This document shows, in pieces, positions 15,897-24,797 of a stretch of DNA of 64,000 nucleotides. Below the pieces are notes generated by a model. It was given only the letters and a program-made list of their open reading frames with translations. It was not told where the DNA came from and searched no databases. Numbering within the stretch: position 1 is the first letter of the stretch; every line of letters begins with the position of its first letter. This stretch comes from Bin55 sp964572845 (lineage in GTDB: Bacteria; Pseudomonadota; Gammaproteobacteria; Pseudomonadales; Azotimanducaceae), in assembly GCA_964572845.1 (NCBI GenBank), contig CAZNFX010000009.1, positions 124,001 to 188,000 of the forward strand, given 5' to 3'. A program made the translations under genes and the position numbers.

Positions 15897-17078
15897 CTAG
15901 GTCCTTACGGCCCCTGATTCAACGAGTCGTTCAATCTTTTGTTCTGCAACTCCAAACTCATTGAGAATCTCTCTGGAGTGCTCGCCAGGATCTGGTGCAG
16001 CGCGGGCGAACCGGTCTTCATGCGGATTCGCGGACATTACAATGGGAGACCGTATGAGATCGATGTCTCCAAGCCGTCGGTGGGAGGCTGTTTTGGTCAT
16101 CTTCAAGTGTTGGGATTGAGGATTCTCGAACCCTTCCTGTACCGAATTCACGGGTCCGCACGGTACACCTACTGCATTTAGTTTCTCAACTAGCTGGTCA
16201 ACTTCGAACTCTTCCAACGCTGAGTCAATGTCGCGTTTCAACTCTTCTCGGTGTTGGTTGCGACCACGTGAAGACCGATAGTGTTCCTTTGCGCGCAATT
16301 GTCCATCTTCAATCGCATCCAAAAACGATTCCCACATCGGCTGTGAAGGCGCGGCGATGTTTACAAAGCCATCTTTGCACTTGAACGTACCCATGGGAAA
16401 TATCGTAGGATGGTTGTTTCCTTGCTGTTCAGGCACTTCTCCCAGCATCGTGTAACGTGCACCTTGGAAATCTAGTTTGCAAAGCATGCTCTCCAATAGC
16501 GATGTGTGGACCCATTGGCCCTTACCTGATTGCTCCCGTTGCAGGAGCGCTAACAATATTCCTTGGCCAAGAAACATACCTGCGGTTGTGTCACTAATAG
16601 CAATTCCAACTCGGACAGGTCCCTGATCCTTGTGTCCTGTTATGGACATAAGACCAGACATTCCCTGCACAATTTGATCGACTCCGCCACGGTCGCTATA
16701 GGGTCCAGACTGTCCAAATCCTGAAATGCTGGCATAAATCATTCGATCATTGACCTTTCGTAGAGTTTCGTAGTCAATTCTGAGTTTGTGCTTCACAGGA
16801 GCGCGAAAATTCTCGACCAGCACATCTGCCTGAGATACGAGTGTTAGAAATGTCTCGTAGCCCTCTTCTGTTTTGAGATCGATGCAAATGCTGCGCTTGT
16901 TCCGGTGTAGGTTTTGGTCGTCTGAACCGTCTCTGGTTCCAGTAATTGGGCGAGCCGATTGTGGCGGCGCTTCTACCTTGATCACGTTTGCTCCCCAATC
17001 GGTCAGTAGGCGCACTGCAGTAGGTCCCGCCCGCGCAATGGTCAAATCAAGAACGACAAGGTTCTGCAATGGCAGCAT
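15897..17078 (-). CDS. CaiB/BaiF family CoA-transferase
   Basis: A 393-residue family III CoA-transferase (PF02515), which moves CoA between acyl-CoA donors and carboxylic acids through an aspartyl-CoA anhydride. The N-terminal signature is LVVLDLTIARAGPTAVRLLTDWGANVIKVE. The segment NKRSICIDLKTEEG and the fold-completing ADVLVENFRAP follow, and the catalytic-Asp region lies in YSDRGGVDQIVQGMSG. The ATG at 17078 sits just before the conserved start; an in-frame GTG at 17135 would add 19 residues. The stop codon abuts the selenoprotein stop codon on the other strand without a spacer. Substrate unknown; some members act on carnitine, oxalate, bile acids or phenylpropanoids. Confidence 0.88.
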   Translation of the reverse strand: MLPLQNLVVLDLTIARAGPTAVRLLTDWGANVIKVEAPPQSARPITGTRDGSDDQNLHRNKRSICIDLKTEEGYETFLTLVSQADVLVENFRAPVKHKLRIDYETLRKVNDRMIYASISGFGQSGPYSDRGGVDQIVQGMSGLMSITGHKDQGPVRVGIAISDTTAGMFLGQGILLALLQREQSGKGQWVHTSLLESMLCKLDFQGARYTMLGEVPEQQGNNHPTIFPMGTFKCKDGFVNIAAPSQPMWESFLDAIEDGQLRAKEHYRSSRGRNQHREELKRDIDSALEEFEVDQLVEKLNAVGVPCGPVNSVQEGFENPQSQHLKMTKTASHRRLGDIDLIRSPIVMSANPHEDRFARAAPDPGEHSREILNEFGVAEQKIERLVESGAVRT

Positions 17079-17369
17079 TTGTTTATGTAAAACGTGATTC
17101 AGACCCCACCAATTATGCCTTTGACTATTTTCCACTGGTCCGAACTCTTAAACTAACTACCGAGATCATCCCATATCCATCAGTCGAGCGTCGAAGATAT
17201 GACTTCAATGAACTCCCACGACAATACCAACATTGAGAAGGAGTTCGTTGCACTCTAAGGGTTGGAGCTAGCTTGGTACTTCACAGTTATTTGCCAATCG
17301 AATAACATTACTCGAGCGCTAAATTCTCTCAATCCGTCGACCATGCGAGATGCGGATTGACTTGACAAC

Positions 17370-20300
17370 ATGCATATTGCTCAAGCAAGCCCTTACCTGC
17401 ACTTGCTAGGTAGCAGGTTCATTGGTTCTGGCAGTCGTGTCGCAGCGACGACATCTGCTGCAATGCTTATGTTCGTCGCGACGTCGCTAAGTGGTTCCGA
17501 TGCCGAATTGGGCATTCAGCTGGACGTTAGCGATGATCTGGGACACCCCACGTTTGCAAGTCCACATTCCAATCCAATCGTATTGCGAGAGGGCCTAGTC
17601 TACGCCGCCAATACTCCAGCAGATACGGTTGACGTAATCGATGCTGAGACCGCCGCAGTTGTTCTTCGAATAAATGTTGGAATCGACCCGGTTTCCTTAG
17701 CGGTGCGTCCCGACGGAAAGGAAATCTGGGTCTCAAACCACATTTCGGACACGATCAGTGTTGTGGACACCGATCCCGAAAGTCTGTTCTATCATCAGGT
17801 TATTGCAACCATTCAGGATGTTGACCCAAACTCTCTACAAACCAACTTCGACGAACCGGTCGGAATTGCGTTTGCAGACTCCACCAAGGCGTATGTTGCG
17901 TTAGGACCATCCAATCGCATCGCAGTCGTCGATGTTGAGTCGCGAACTGTCATCAATCATCTCTCAATCAACGCTCAAGACCCTAGAGCCATCGCTGTGC
18001 GTGACGGGTTGCTGTATGTTGTTGCCTTCGAATCGGGCAACCGAAGCCAACTTTCCGGTTGCTACCCAGACGACATAGACGGTGATACATGCACCTATGA
18101 CGCGGTGCAGGAAACTCACACCACCAACAATGTGCTTTCACTCAACTATGACGCTGACATCGTAAAGAATCCAAAGGTTCCAGACCGAGACCTCTTTATC
18201 TTCGATACATCATCCGATGAATTGCTCGCCGAAGTGGAAGGAGTCGGAACTCTGCTCTACGGACTAGCAATCGATAGCAAAGGAAACGTCTATGTAGCCC
18301 AGGCAGATGCTAGAAATGTCGACAATGGGCGGGCGGGGACACAAGGACACGGCATGGCCGAGATGGATAACCGTGCCTTTCTAAATCAAATTACCAAGGT
18401 CGATTGCTCGTCAATTCCGTGTGAAACTCCCACATTCTTCGACTTAGAGCCGCTTCCTCCCGAACACCCAGCAGTAGGAATGGCCCTTGCAACACCCTTT
18501 GCAGTGCAAATTAGCAACGACGATTCCACGCTAATAGCAACCGCAGCTGGCTCCGACATAGTTTTCGTGATGGATGCAAGTAGTGGATCCGTCATCGGTC
18601 GGGTCGAAGTCGAGGAAGTGCCCAGAGGTTTGGTTCTGGTTTCCAACTCCGATGATTCGTTGTCACATGCGTGGGTACACAATGTCGTAGCCAATTCGGT
18701 TTCCAAAATCGATCTGTCAACAATGTCTGCGCCTGAAGTCACAGCGACCATTCTTCTCGTAGACCCAACTCCAGATCTCGTAAAGCAAGGACGCATGGCA
18801 TTCAATGACGCCAACGCATCCACAACTGGAACGTTTTCGTGTGAGAGTTGCCATCCAGACAACAATGTTGACCAGCTAATCTGGGTATTGGAGACGCCTC
18901 CATGCGACCACCCGGGATGCACTCAGATTCCCCCTCGACTCACTATGCCGGCACGGGGATTGCGCGACACGCAACCCTATCATTGGGACGGAATACCAGG
19001 GGATCCCTTTGGCGGAGTCAATGCAAGCTCGCTATGGGACTCTGTAGAACCAAATTGTGATGAGAACGACCCAGAGTCCTGCATTCGAGTTCTGATCGAC
19101 GGTAGCCTTGCAACTACGATGTGCCTATATGGGCATTGCCCCGAAAACGATGAAGGCAAAGACGGTGCTCTAGACGCTGCCGAACGCGATGCTCTAGCAC
19201 GTTATCTCCTAAGTGTGCCGTTTCCGCCTGCTCCCAATCGACCGTTCGACAACGAGCTATCTGCTTCAGCAAAGACAGGAATTTTTGAGTTCAATTTTCT
19301 CAACGACTCTGGGCTGTCGACAGGGGCGCAATCTTGTGGCGCATGTCACCGTCCTCCCTACCTGACCAGCACAAACACACCCTCGTCAGAGAACGTTTTC
19401 GCAGACGTGGGGTCCTTCAACGGGATGGATGCACCGACTTGGCGAGGAGCGTACGATAGATGGATTGTCACGCCCCAAGCAAGATTCAACGTCATTGATT
19501 TGTTGGAACGCATTGGTATGGACCTGGGGGGCGACTTTCCCGAGCAAGAGATCTGGTTTCATGCTGGAGCGAGAACCCAAGCCAATTGGGACATGGTTCT
19601 CGAGTACAGCACGGGGTTTTCAGCAACCTTTGCACGACAAGTCACGCTCAGCCAACTGTCAGTCGAAACTGAACTGACGAACAAAATCCTTAATGTTCTG
19701 GTCAAAGCGGCCGACGACATGGCTATTGTGCTGCACGCTGAAGGAATAGTCATACTTGATGCGGACAGCGGAGTCGTGCAGGGCATTAGCCTCGAATATA
19801 AGGATGGGAAATTCAAAGCTCGTGACTCTGAGGGGGAGGACCAAGAGGAATTCTCATCGGCCGACCTGATATCCCTCGCAAAAACCGGCAATCTGCTTCT
19901 GACTTTTACGGGTCGGTTGGGTCACAACGTCGGCTTCGACACTCCACATCCGGCCATATGGCCCTATTGGACCGTTGGTGAAGATACCTTTGACGGAATC
20001 GCTCAACAGTCTCCCACTGTCGAAATAACATATCTCGACGACTCGCTAACCTTAAGCATGAAGGGGCGTTACATTCAGCCTGAATCCACGGTATTTGTAA
20101 ACGGTCACCGAGTCGATGGGTCCGTTGATTGTGTAGAAGGAGAGTTACCTAACTGCAGCAGTGAGTACATCACGATACAGTTGGCTAGTGAGCCAAATCG
20201 CTACGGTCTCAATTTCCTACAGATTCAAACACCCAATGGCATGTTGAGCAACGACGTGATGTTTTACTCACAAGTCAGTGAAAAACCGATATTTTCAGGA

Positions 20301-20795
20301 AACCTAATTGCGAGTCGGGGAGACTTTTCCTGGTTTGAATTTCCGCTTCAACGGTTTTGGAATACGGTTGAACTCAATGGCAATACCATCACCCACAGCG
20401 ATGGCACATTGCAGGGCAACATCCAAGTCGTAAACGTGACCCAACCATGGCGAGCCCAAATAAGCCATACGGTCTCGGTCGAATCTGGTCAACAATATAC
20501 TCTCTGTTATTCGGCAAAGGCCAACAGTAGTCGAAACATTACCGCCTACCTCGATCGCAACATGCATGGTTGGCAAAACTTAAGCGGCGGGCAGTTCACG
20601 GCGTCACTAACAACTGAATGGCAAGACTTCCAGCACACTTTCACGGTCAATGAAACAGATATAACTGCTAGAGTTGCATTTGATTTAGCGCAACATTCGG
20701 CTACTGTTAATCTCGACGATATTGGACTCTATGAAGGATCACAATGTGGCGATCCTAGGGTCACGCACGATATAGGCTTTCTAACAGAAAAATAG
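17370..20795 (+). CDS. Exported beta-propeller/diheme c-type protein with CBM-like C-terminus
   Basis: A 1141-residue multidomain protein. A hydrophobic N-terminal segment (AATTSAAMLMFVATSLSG) probably directs export. Residues of about 60-460 form a YVTN-type beta propeller with repeats such as TVDVIDAETAAVVLRINVG, ISVVDTD and VFVMDASSGSVIGRVEV. Two c-type heme sites follow: CESCH near residue 491 and CGACH near 655. Between and around them lie segments typical of di-heme peroxidase-like proteins (RGLRDTQPYHWDG; APTWRGAYDRW). The C-terminal ~150 residues (LCYSAKANSSRNITAYLDRN, then VNLDDIGLY) match a CenC/CBM4_9-type carbohydrate-binding fold. It would act outside the cytoplasm, perhaps anchored to a polymer, in electron transfer or oxidation. 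The substrate is unknown. It stands alone between non-coding flanks. Confidence 0.75.
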   Translation: MHIAQASPYLHLLGSRFIGSGSRVAATTSAAMLMFVATSLSGSDAELGIQLDVSDDLGHPTFASPHSNPIVLREGLVYAANTPADTVDVIDAETAAVVLRINVGIDPVSLAVRPDGKEIWVSNHISDTISVVDTDPESLFYHQVIATIQDVDPNSLQTNFDEPVGIAFADSTKAYVALGPSNRIAVVDVESRTVINHLSINAQDPRAIAVRDGLLYVVAFESGNRSQLSGCYPDDIDGDTCTYDAVQETHTTNNVLSLNYDADIVKNPKVPDRDLFIFDTSSDELLAEVEGVGTLLYGLAIDSKGNVYVAQADARNVDNGRAGTQGHGMAEMDNRAFLNQITKVDCSSIPCETPTFFDLEPLPPEHPAVGMALATPFAVQISNDDSTLIATAAGSDIVFVMDASSGSVIGRVEVEEVPRGLVLVSNSDDSLSHAWVHNVVANSVSKIDLSTMSAPEVTATILLVDPTPDLVKQGRMAFNDANASTTGTFSCESCHPDNNVDQLIWVLETPPCDHPGCTQIPPRLTMPARGLRDTQPYHWDGIPGDPFGGVNASSLWDSVEPNCDENDPESCIRVLIDGSLATTMCLYGHCPENDEGKDGALDAAERDALARYLLSVPFPPAPNRPFDNELSASAKTGIFEFNFLNDSGLSTGAQSCGACHRPPYLTSTNTPSSENVFADVGSFNGMDAPTWRGAYDRWIVTPQARFNVIDLLERIGMDLGGDFPEQEIWFHAGARTQANWDMVLEYSTGFSATFARQVTLSQLSVETELTNKILNVLVKAADDMAIVLHAEGIVILDADSGVVQGISLEYKDGKFKARDSEGEDQEEFSSADLISLAKTGNLLLTFTGRLGHNVGFDTPHPAIWPYWTVGEDTFDGIAQQSPTVEITYLDDSLTLSMKGRYIQPESTVFVNGHRVDGSVDCVEGELPNCSSEYITIQLASEPNRYGLNFLQIQTPNGMLSNDVMFYSQVSEKPIFSGNLIASRGDFSWFEFPLQRFWNTVELNGNTITHSDGTLQGNIQVVNVTQPWRAQISHTVSVESGQQYTLCYSAKANSSRNITAYLDRNMHGWQNLSGGQFTASLTTEWQDFQHTFTVNETDITARVAFDLAQHSATVNLDDIGLYEGSQCGDPRVTHDIGFLTEK

Positions 20796-20926
20796 CCGTA
20801 GAACCCCTTTATTGGCCATGCTAGATTCGCCAGCCGTAGACAGCGAACATCTCATTCAAAACCTAGTCGTTGTGTAGTGTCTCAAATACATCCGCATGAT
20901 GATTTACTACGATAAAGGACAATGCG

Positions 20927-21712
20927 TTGCAGACCAAGTCTAGAAGGCAAGAGCAGCAACGGCATGCATCTTCTTTGGCCCACTTCAGAACTCGCATCAC
21001 TGACGCATGGCAAGTCGTGAAAAGGAGACAGATCCCCTATTGGCTGTTTGCTCTCGTGGGAATCATCGCGTACGTGCCGATTGTGATCTTTGGACCTCGG
21101 CTTGTGCATCTAGTTATGGGAAATGCGCTTTCTAGATACCATCCAGTATTCGACGACTTAATTGTGCAGGTGGTCGGAGTGACAATCCTCATTGGATTTC
21201 TGACTTATGCCTTCGTGGTGGCCATGAATCGGCGTAAGCGTAAGAGTCTCGTAGAGGAAGCCAGTTCTCTTGAGAGAGTGCGAGCATTTACTTCAGAGCA
21301 GTTTGTATATCTTACAAGCGAAGTATTTAGGCGTCGTGGATATCGAGTCTACGAAAATTCGACTCGTAGCCGTGACGGTGACATCGATCTGATAGTTCGC
21401 AAAAACGGCTACAAATACCTTGTTCAATGCAAGATATCGAAGTCGCAAGAACTCGGATTGGAGGTGGCCAGAAAAATGCTTGATCGATTGAGTATTCGAG
21501 ACGCAGATGGCGGCTACATTGTGAGTTCGGGCCAATTCTCACAAGCAGCTAGGAAATTGAGTGAGAAGACGCCCGTTTTTCTCATCGATGGATTGGAGTT
21601 GCTGTCAACGATAGACGACATACAGGTAGATGGCGAAAGGTCACTTCTAGATCTGAAGAGATTGCAACATCAAAATGCTCAACAAACCGAGCGCACCCCG
21701 TTCCGTCCCTGA
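20927..21712 (+). CDS. Membrane-anchored Mrr-like restriction endonuclease-fold protein
   Basis: A 261-residue protein with two transmembrane segments near the N terminus (IPYWLFALVGIIAYVPIVIFG and IVQVVGVTILIGFLTYAFVVAM). A cytoplasmic Mrr_cat-type nuclease domain (PF04471) follows. The catalytic pattern is visible as the lead helix FVYLTSEVFRRRGYRVYEN, then DGDIDLIVRKNG and YLVQCKISKSQ, giving the D...Q-x-K core. The start is the TTG at 20927, preceded at a proper distance by AAAGGA; no ATG precedes the membrane segments in frame. Membrane-bound Mrr-like proteins are widespread and of unclear role; defence against foreign DNA is possible but not shown. No methyltransferase or other defence gene is adjacent. 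Confidence 0.8.
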   Translation: MQTKSRRQEQQRHASSLAHFRTRITDAWQVVKRRQIPYWLFALVGIIAYVPIVIFGPRLVHLVMGNALSRYHPVFDDLIVQVVGVTILIGFLTYAFVVAMNRRKRKSLVEEASSLERVRAFTSEQFVYLTSEVFRRRGYRVYENSTRSRDGDIDLIVRKNGYKYLVQCKISKSQELGLEVARKMLDRLSIRDADGGYIVSSGQFSQAARKLSEKTPVFLIDGLELLSTIDDIQVDGERSLLDLKRLQHQNAQQTERTPFRP

Positions 21713-21772
21713 GCTACAACCAGCAACCTGAGACAACCTTATCTACGGTTGGAAAACAGGTTTAGTTGCCAC

Positions 21773-22927
21773 CTAGTCAGGCAGACCCAGAATACGCTTG
21801 GCGATGATATTGAGCTGAACTTCGGACGTACCACCTTCGATAGAGTTTGCTTTGGACCTCAACCATTGGCGGGTAATGTCCAAATCGCCTCTATCGAATT
21901 CCTCGCTAGACCAACCCAATCCGTTTACGCCTTTCATGCTCATCAATAGATCGTAGCGACTCTTGTTTTGCTCTGTACCGTAGTACTTAAGCATCGACGA
22001 GACGAAGGTTGGAGCTACGCCCGATCGACCCTCCTCTCCGGTCCTGCGTGCAGTAAGCGAAAATGCTTGATCATTGATTCGATGTGAAACTAGCCGGTCT
22101 CTCAAATCGGGATCTGCGATGCGTCCTTCGCTCTCGCCAACACACTCCTTTGCAACGTCGGCTATCGTGCGAACTCGACCGCGAGCGGCTACGCTGCCCC
22201 CGCCACCCATACCGCCAATTGAAGTACGTTCGTATTGAAGAAGCCTCTTGGCAACAGTCCAGCCCTTGTTGACTTCGCTGACCACATTTCGCTTGGGTAC
22301 ACGCACATCGTCGAAAAACGTCTCGCAGAAGGGCGATGCGCCGCTAATGAGTTTTATCGGTTTGACCGTGACACCGGGTGATTTCATACTAAAAAGGATG
22401 AAGGAAATTCCTTCGTGCTTCGGTGCGTTTTGATCCGTTCGAACGAGGCAAAACATCCAGTCAGCATAGTCTGCACCAGAGGTCCAAATCTTGGAACCAT
22501 TGATTATGTAGTCGTCGCCATCCTCGACTGCTTTTGTCTGAAGGCCGGCCAAATCCGAACCCGATCCTGGTTCGCTATAGCCTTGGCACCATACGATCTC
22601 CTGCCGAACTATTGGTGGCAAGTGTTCGTAACACTGCTCTTCGCTGCCAAACTCGAGAAGTGCTGGGCCAATCATGGTCAATCCCATTCCGCCGACTGGC
22701 ACACCTGCGTTTGCACGTCTCAGTTCTTCCTGCAGGATTCTTACTTCGGCACCTTCCAGACCACCGCCGCCAAACTTGGAAGGCCATGTCGGCGCACTCC
22801 ACCCGCGTTCGAAGTATTTGTTGCGCCATCCAACAATCTCCTCCCCTGATGGTGTGTTGTCGCGCTCCCGAATAGACGCTGGACAGTTATCCTCAATCCA
22901 CGCCCTAGTTTCCGCTCTGAAATCCAT
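21773..22927 (-). CDS. Acyl-CoA dehydrogenase
   Basis: A 384-residue FAD-dependent acyl-CoA dehydrogenase. The N-terminal helical domain (MDFRAETRAWIEDNCPASI) is followed by the substrate/FAD-binding middle domain with GYSEPGSGSDLAGLQTKAV and KIWTSGADYADWMFCLVRT, and the C-terminal helical domain ends with EGGTSEVQLNIIAKRILGLPD. This is the typical FadE-like architecture. Acidic residues near GVNGLGWSSEEFD may include the catalytic base. The ATG is 2 bp after the amidohydrolase stop codon, so it is the last gene of a MaoC-amidohydrolase-dehydrogenase operon, and an in-frame TTG 6 bp upstream is less likely. The operon suggests degradation of a CoA-activated acid; the substrate is unknown. Confidence 0.9.
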   Translation of the reverse strand: MDFRAETRAWIEDNCPASIRERDNTPSGEEIVGWRNKYFERGWSAPTWPSKFGGGGLEGAEVRILQEELRRANAGVPVGGMGLTMIGPALLEFGSEEQCYEHLPPIVRQEIVWCQGYSEPGSGSDLAGLQTKAVEDGDDYIINGSKIWTSGADYADWMFCLVRTDQNAPKHEGISFILFSMKSPGVTVKPIKLISGASPFCETFFDDVRVPKRNVVSEVNKGWTVAKRLLQYERTSIGGMGGGGSVAARGRVRTIADVAKECVGESEGRIADPDLRDRLVSHRINDQAFSLTARRTGEEGRSGVAPTFVSSMLKYYGTEQNKSRYDLLMSMKGVNGLGWSSEEFDRGDLDITRQWLRSKANSIEGGTSEVQLNIIAKRILGLPD

Positions 22928-22929
22928 CG

Positions 22930-24099
22930 TCAACTCCGATCACCGTGTTCGCTACCCCTCGCTACAACTAGGACCGGTTCCTGCAATACAGCCAGATCCT
23001 CGAGGGGGTCTCCTTCCACAAACAGCAAATCTGCGTCTTTGCCAACTGCGATGGTACCCGTAATCTCTTCGATTCCGAGCGCTTGGGCAGCGTTGCTTGT
23101 GGCAGAAAGCAAGCATTCTAAAGGACTTAGAGATGCCATGGTTGCAAAGACTCTTAGCGCGCGAGCCAAATCGTGGTGAACAACGTTGGGAATTCCTGCA
23201 TCTGTGGAGGCTACAAACTTCACGCCGCACTCCTTCATGTCTTCAAAAAGTTTGTTGACATGGGTTTCAAAATTTCCATTTCCCCCCATAAAGCGGGCCC
23301 AACCGGCATTAATTGTTGGCGACACCCAAATTCCACGACGTGCAATTTCGTTTGCAATTTCCCTGTCGCAGTTCTCTCTCGCGCCACCTTTATCTAACCA
23401 AGAGCAATGTTCTATCGTTGCAACGCCAGCGTTTGCAGCGCGGGTTATTCCCTCCGTTCCGTGGCAGTGGGCGGCTACACGATAGCCGAGATCGTTGGAT
23501 ATCTTCACAGCCAGACTCAGTTCGTCTTGATTGAACTGAGCTTTGCCTGGCTGACTTTGTTTGGTGTACATTCCACCTGTTGCCATGATCTTGATCAAAT
23601 CGACATTGTTAGCATGTTGTCTACGAACAACATCCTCAATCTCGACGTTGTTGGTCGCCTCTCCACCCCAAAAATAGCAATGTCCGCTTTTGCTTGTTAG
23701 CGGCTGTCCCGCGCAAAGCAGTCGTGGACCGGCTACTTCGCCACTAGCAATTTGATCCCGGAGTTCCAACTCCAACCACCGACTACCGCCAAGATCTCGT
23801 GCAGTCGTAATACCGGCATGCACCATTTCTCGTGCTCGAACCAGCATCTTGGCACGAATTTCGTCATCAGATTGCGAGAGCTGGGCTTCAAGTGAAGTGA
23901 GCTTTGGATCCAATGTCATGTGAACGTGAGAATCTATCAGTCCGGGAATGACCGTGAGCCCGGACATGCTTCGCGCACGAGCATCGTGGCCCGCAAGCGA
24001 GGAAATCTTTCCATCGGCTATCGAGATTGATTCGAACTCGGAATAGTTTCTGGAAATTCCGTTCCAAATCCTAACGTTGGAAAAGGTAGTTGAAGTCAA
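22930..24099 (-). CDS. Metal-dependent amidohydrolase (imidazolonepropionase-like)
   Basis: A 389-residue cytoplasmic amidohydrolase-superfamily enzyme with a TIM-barrel metal site. The first ligands are in GLIDSHVHMTLD, further histidines lie in VAAHCHGTEGI and IEHCSWLD, and the barrel aspartate is in ASTDAGIPN. The C-terminal beta-sandwich ending GTIAVGKDADLLFVEGDPLEDL is typical of the Hut1-like branch, which also contains prolidases and other hydrolases. It starts at TTG 24099, 23 bp after the MaoC gene, and is followed after 2 bp by the acyl-CoA dehydrogenase. Its neighbours suggest hydrolysis of an amide or lactone before or during acyl-CoA catabolism. The exact substrate cannot be read from the sequence. 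Confidence 0.88.
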   Translation of the reverse strand: MTSTTFSNVRIWNGISRNYSEFESISIADGKISSLAGHDARARSMSGLTVIPGLIDSHVHMTLDPKLTSLEAQLSQSDDEIRAKMLVRAREMVHAGITTARDLGGSRWLELELRDQIASGEVAGPRLLCAGQPLTSKSGHCYFWGGEATNNVEIEDVVRRQHANNVDLIKIMATGGMYTKQSQPGKAQFNQDELSLAVKISNDLGYRVAAHCHGTEGITRAANAGVATIEHCSWLDKGGARENCDREIANEIARRGIWVSPTINAGWARFMGGNGNFETHVNKLFEDMKECGVKFVASTDAGIPNVVHHDLARALRVFATMASLSPLECLLSATSNAAQALGIEEITGTIAVGKDADLLFVEGDPLEDLAVLQEPVLVVARGSEHGDRS

Positions 24100-24122
24100 T
24101 GTTTAGGATCAGAAAATAGGTT

Positions 24123-24593
24123 TTAGAACACTAATCGCCCCAAGCTTTCGGCAACACAACATGGTTTCTCTTGGCCTTCAACCTCTACTACCACCTCATT
24201 CATAGTCTCAATCATGCCGCCTTTGATTTCCACTCTTTTCAAGGTACTTTGAGCTCGTATACGAGAACCAACCGGAACCGGAGCGGGAAACCTTACGCGA
24301 TCAAACCCATAATTGATGGAGAGCTTGTGTCCCTTGAGACGCGGGCCGGTCTCCGCGACCATGCGGGGCAAGTGGCCCATAATCGAGAGTGTCAGATGAC
24401 CATGAGCGATTGTTGTGCCAAACGGACCATTTTGCGCTCTTTCCTCGTCAATGTGAATCCACTGGTGATCCATGGTTACATCAGCAAAGTCGTTAATGCG
24501 TGACTGTGTAATTTCAAACCACTCCGTCGGCGCGGAACTGCTTCCAATCCCGGCGCTTAGAGTCTCGTACGCTTCCTGCATCGCATCGCTCAT
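24123..24593 (-). CDS. MaoC family (R)-enoyl-CoA hydratase
   Basis: A 156-residue single-hotdog hydratase (PF01575). The hydratase-2 motif is visible as FADVTMDHQWIHIDEERAQ, containing the catalytic Asp and His, followed by GPFGTTIAHGHLTLSIMG. The C-terminal part with SINYGFDRVRFPAPVPVGSRI closes the substrate tunnel. Such enzymes hydrate trans-2-enoyl-CoA to (R)-3-hydroxyacyl-CoA. It is first in the operon with the amidohydrolase and acyl-CoA dehydrogenase; the dehydrogenase would supply the enoyl-CoA. The ATG at 24593 is preferred over the TTG six bases upstream. Confidence 0.9.
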   Translation of the reverse strand: MSDAMQEAYETLSAGIGSSSAPTEWFEITQSRINDFADVTMDHQWIHIDEERAQNGPFGTTIAHGHLTLSIMGHLPRMVAETGPRLKGHKLSINYGFDRVRFPAPVPVGSRIRAQSTLKRVEIKGGMIETMNEVVVEVEGQEKPCCVAESLGRLVF

Positions 24594-24797
24594 GTGCAAA
24601 GTGTCCTTCAGTGTCCAATTGGGTCGTAGCCAATTCTACCCTTGCATCGATAAATCAGTGGTGTAGCAAGCACACTAGCCGATCGAGTGTGCGCTAGCAA
24701 CCCATGCAAGCAACTAAAATTGTCGGGAATTGGAGCGAGGATCGATTTGGTGAGTGAGACAGCGCAAACGACTGAGCATGCAAGAGGCGAGAATTCA

